This document shows, piece after piece, positions 63,512 to 63,650 of a DNA stretch of 63,650 nt. The number at the start of each line of letters is the position of its first letter. Position 1 is the stretch's first letter. A program made the translations under genes and the position numbers. The notes below the pieces were generated by a model that saw nothing but the letters and a program-made list of their open reading frames with translations, was not told where the DNA came from and did not search any database. Source of the DNA: Oscillospiraceae bacterium (GTDB lineage Bacteria; Bacillota; Clostridia; Oscillospirales; Oscillospiraceae); the NCBI GenBank assembly GCA_017622995.1, contig JAGAQA010000017.1, forward strand, positions 1 through 63,650. The letters run 5' to 3'.

Positions 63512-63650
63512 AATTGGGATTTGTCGGGGAGATGCCTTCCCCTGGGGGAAGGTGCCCCAGTGCGCACACTGGGGCGGATGAGGGGCGGAACCAGGTAAGT
63601 TGTACCGCCCCACACCCGTCTCGCTGCGCGAGCCACCCTCTCCCAGGAGA
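63512..63650. repeat. Family B short element, cut by window end
   Basis: Starts AAATTGGGATTTGTCGGGG, then GCCTTCCCCTGGGGGAAGG. From 63542 it is identical, base for base, to the first 109 bases of the window. It lies upstream of asd. Confidence 0.85.

Overview
The window reads as a chromosomal stretch from an anaerobic gut member of the Clostridia, most like Oscillospiraceae. The pointers are the rimP-nusA-ylxR-ylxQ-infB-rbfA operon order, RemB, Soj/Spo0J-type ParA/ParB with parS sites, a dnaA-dnaN-yaaA-recF-gyrB-gyrA core, NfnAB, butyrate kinase, a biotin-dependent Na+ pump decarboxylase and a bile-salt-hydrolase-like enzyme. Genes are GC-rich and intergenic DNA is AT-rich. I support 56 protein genes, 49 of them on the minus strand. 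I see no rRNA, tRNA, CRISPR array, phage gene or transposase.

Layout. 0.15-7.2 kb: the translation/transcription operon rimP, nusA, rnpM, ylxQ, infB, rbfA, nrnA, truB. It has a clear promoter and an intrinsic terminator inside its leader. 7.4-8.7 kb: a polytopic membrane protein. 8.8-18.7 kb: a ten-gene operon with a BMP-type nucleoside ABC importer, nucleoside phosphorylase, PfkB kinase, BtpA-family and TrpA-like TIM barrels, an iron alcohol dehydrogenase and a cysteine hydrolase. This is the best candidate for an undescribed pathway. 19-23 kb: an alpha-glucoside PTS operon with a BglG-type antiterminator. 23.6-26.7 kb: a GntR regulator, a dicarboxylate/amino-acid symporter and a divergent AraC regulator. 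27-36 kb: a DnaA-box cluster, NfnAB, MscL, SerS, ParB, ParA, two perfect parS sites, and a DUF1836-HflK-HflC operon. 37-39 kb: a bile-salt-hydrolase-like gene between two long inverted repeats. 38.8-49.1 kb: remB, rnhA, gyrA, gyrB, recF, yaaA, dnaN, dnaA and the putative oriC. 49.5-56.4 kb: YitT, IMP dehydrogenase, PrsW, butyrate kinase, a GT-C-like membrane protein and an XRE regulator. 56.7-63.5 kb: the four-gene Na+ decarboxylase operon, PEP carboxykinase and aspartate-semialdehyde dehydrogenase.

Intergenic DNA is full of short non-coding dispersed repeats in at least five families, called A to E here. A: termini of repeated TTGACAATTG and an internal ATCCCTTCGGGAT-type hairpin. B: GC-rich elements with long terminal inverted repeats, in a ~330 bp and a short form. 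C: TGTCATTGCGAGG...GGAATGACA. D: ~70 bp tandem units starting CGAGGGGCCC. E: CCGTAGGGG...CCCCTACGG. Several are nested in one another, one nest separates parA from parB, and two B copies bracket the bsh gene. The first 109 bases of the window are identical to the last 109 and belong to a B element, so the ends probably reflect repeat-limited assembly.

How genes work together. PEP carboxykinase, the Na+-pumping decarboxylase, NfnAB and butyrate kinase describe fermentative energy metabolism with a sodium gradient and flavin-based bifurcation. The dnaA/parS region describes origin firing and segregation. The nucleoside and alpha-glucoside operons are scavenging modules.
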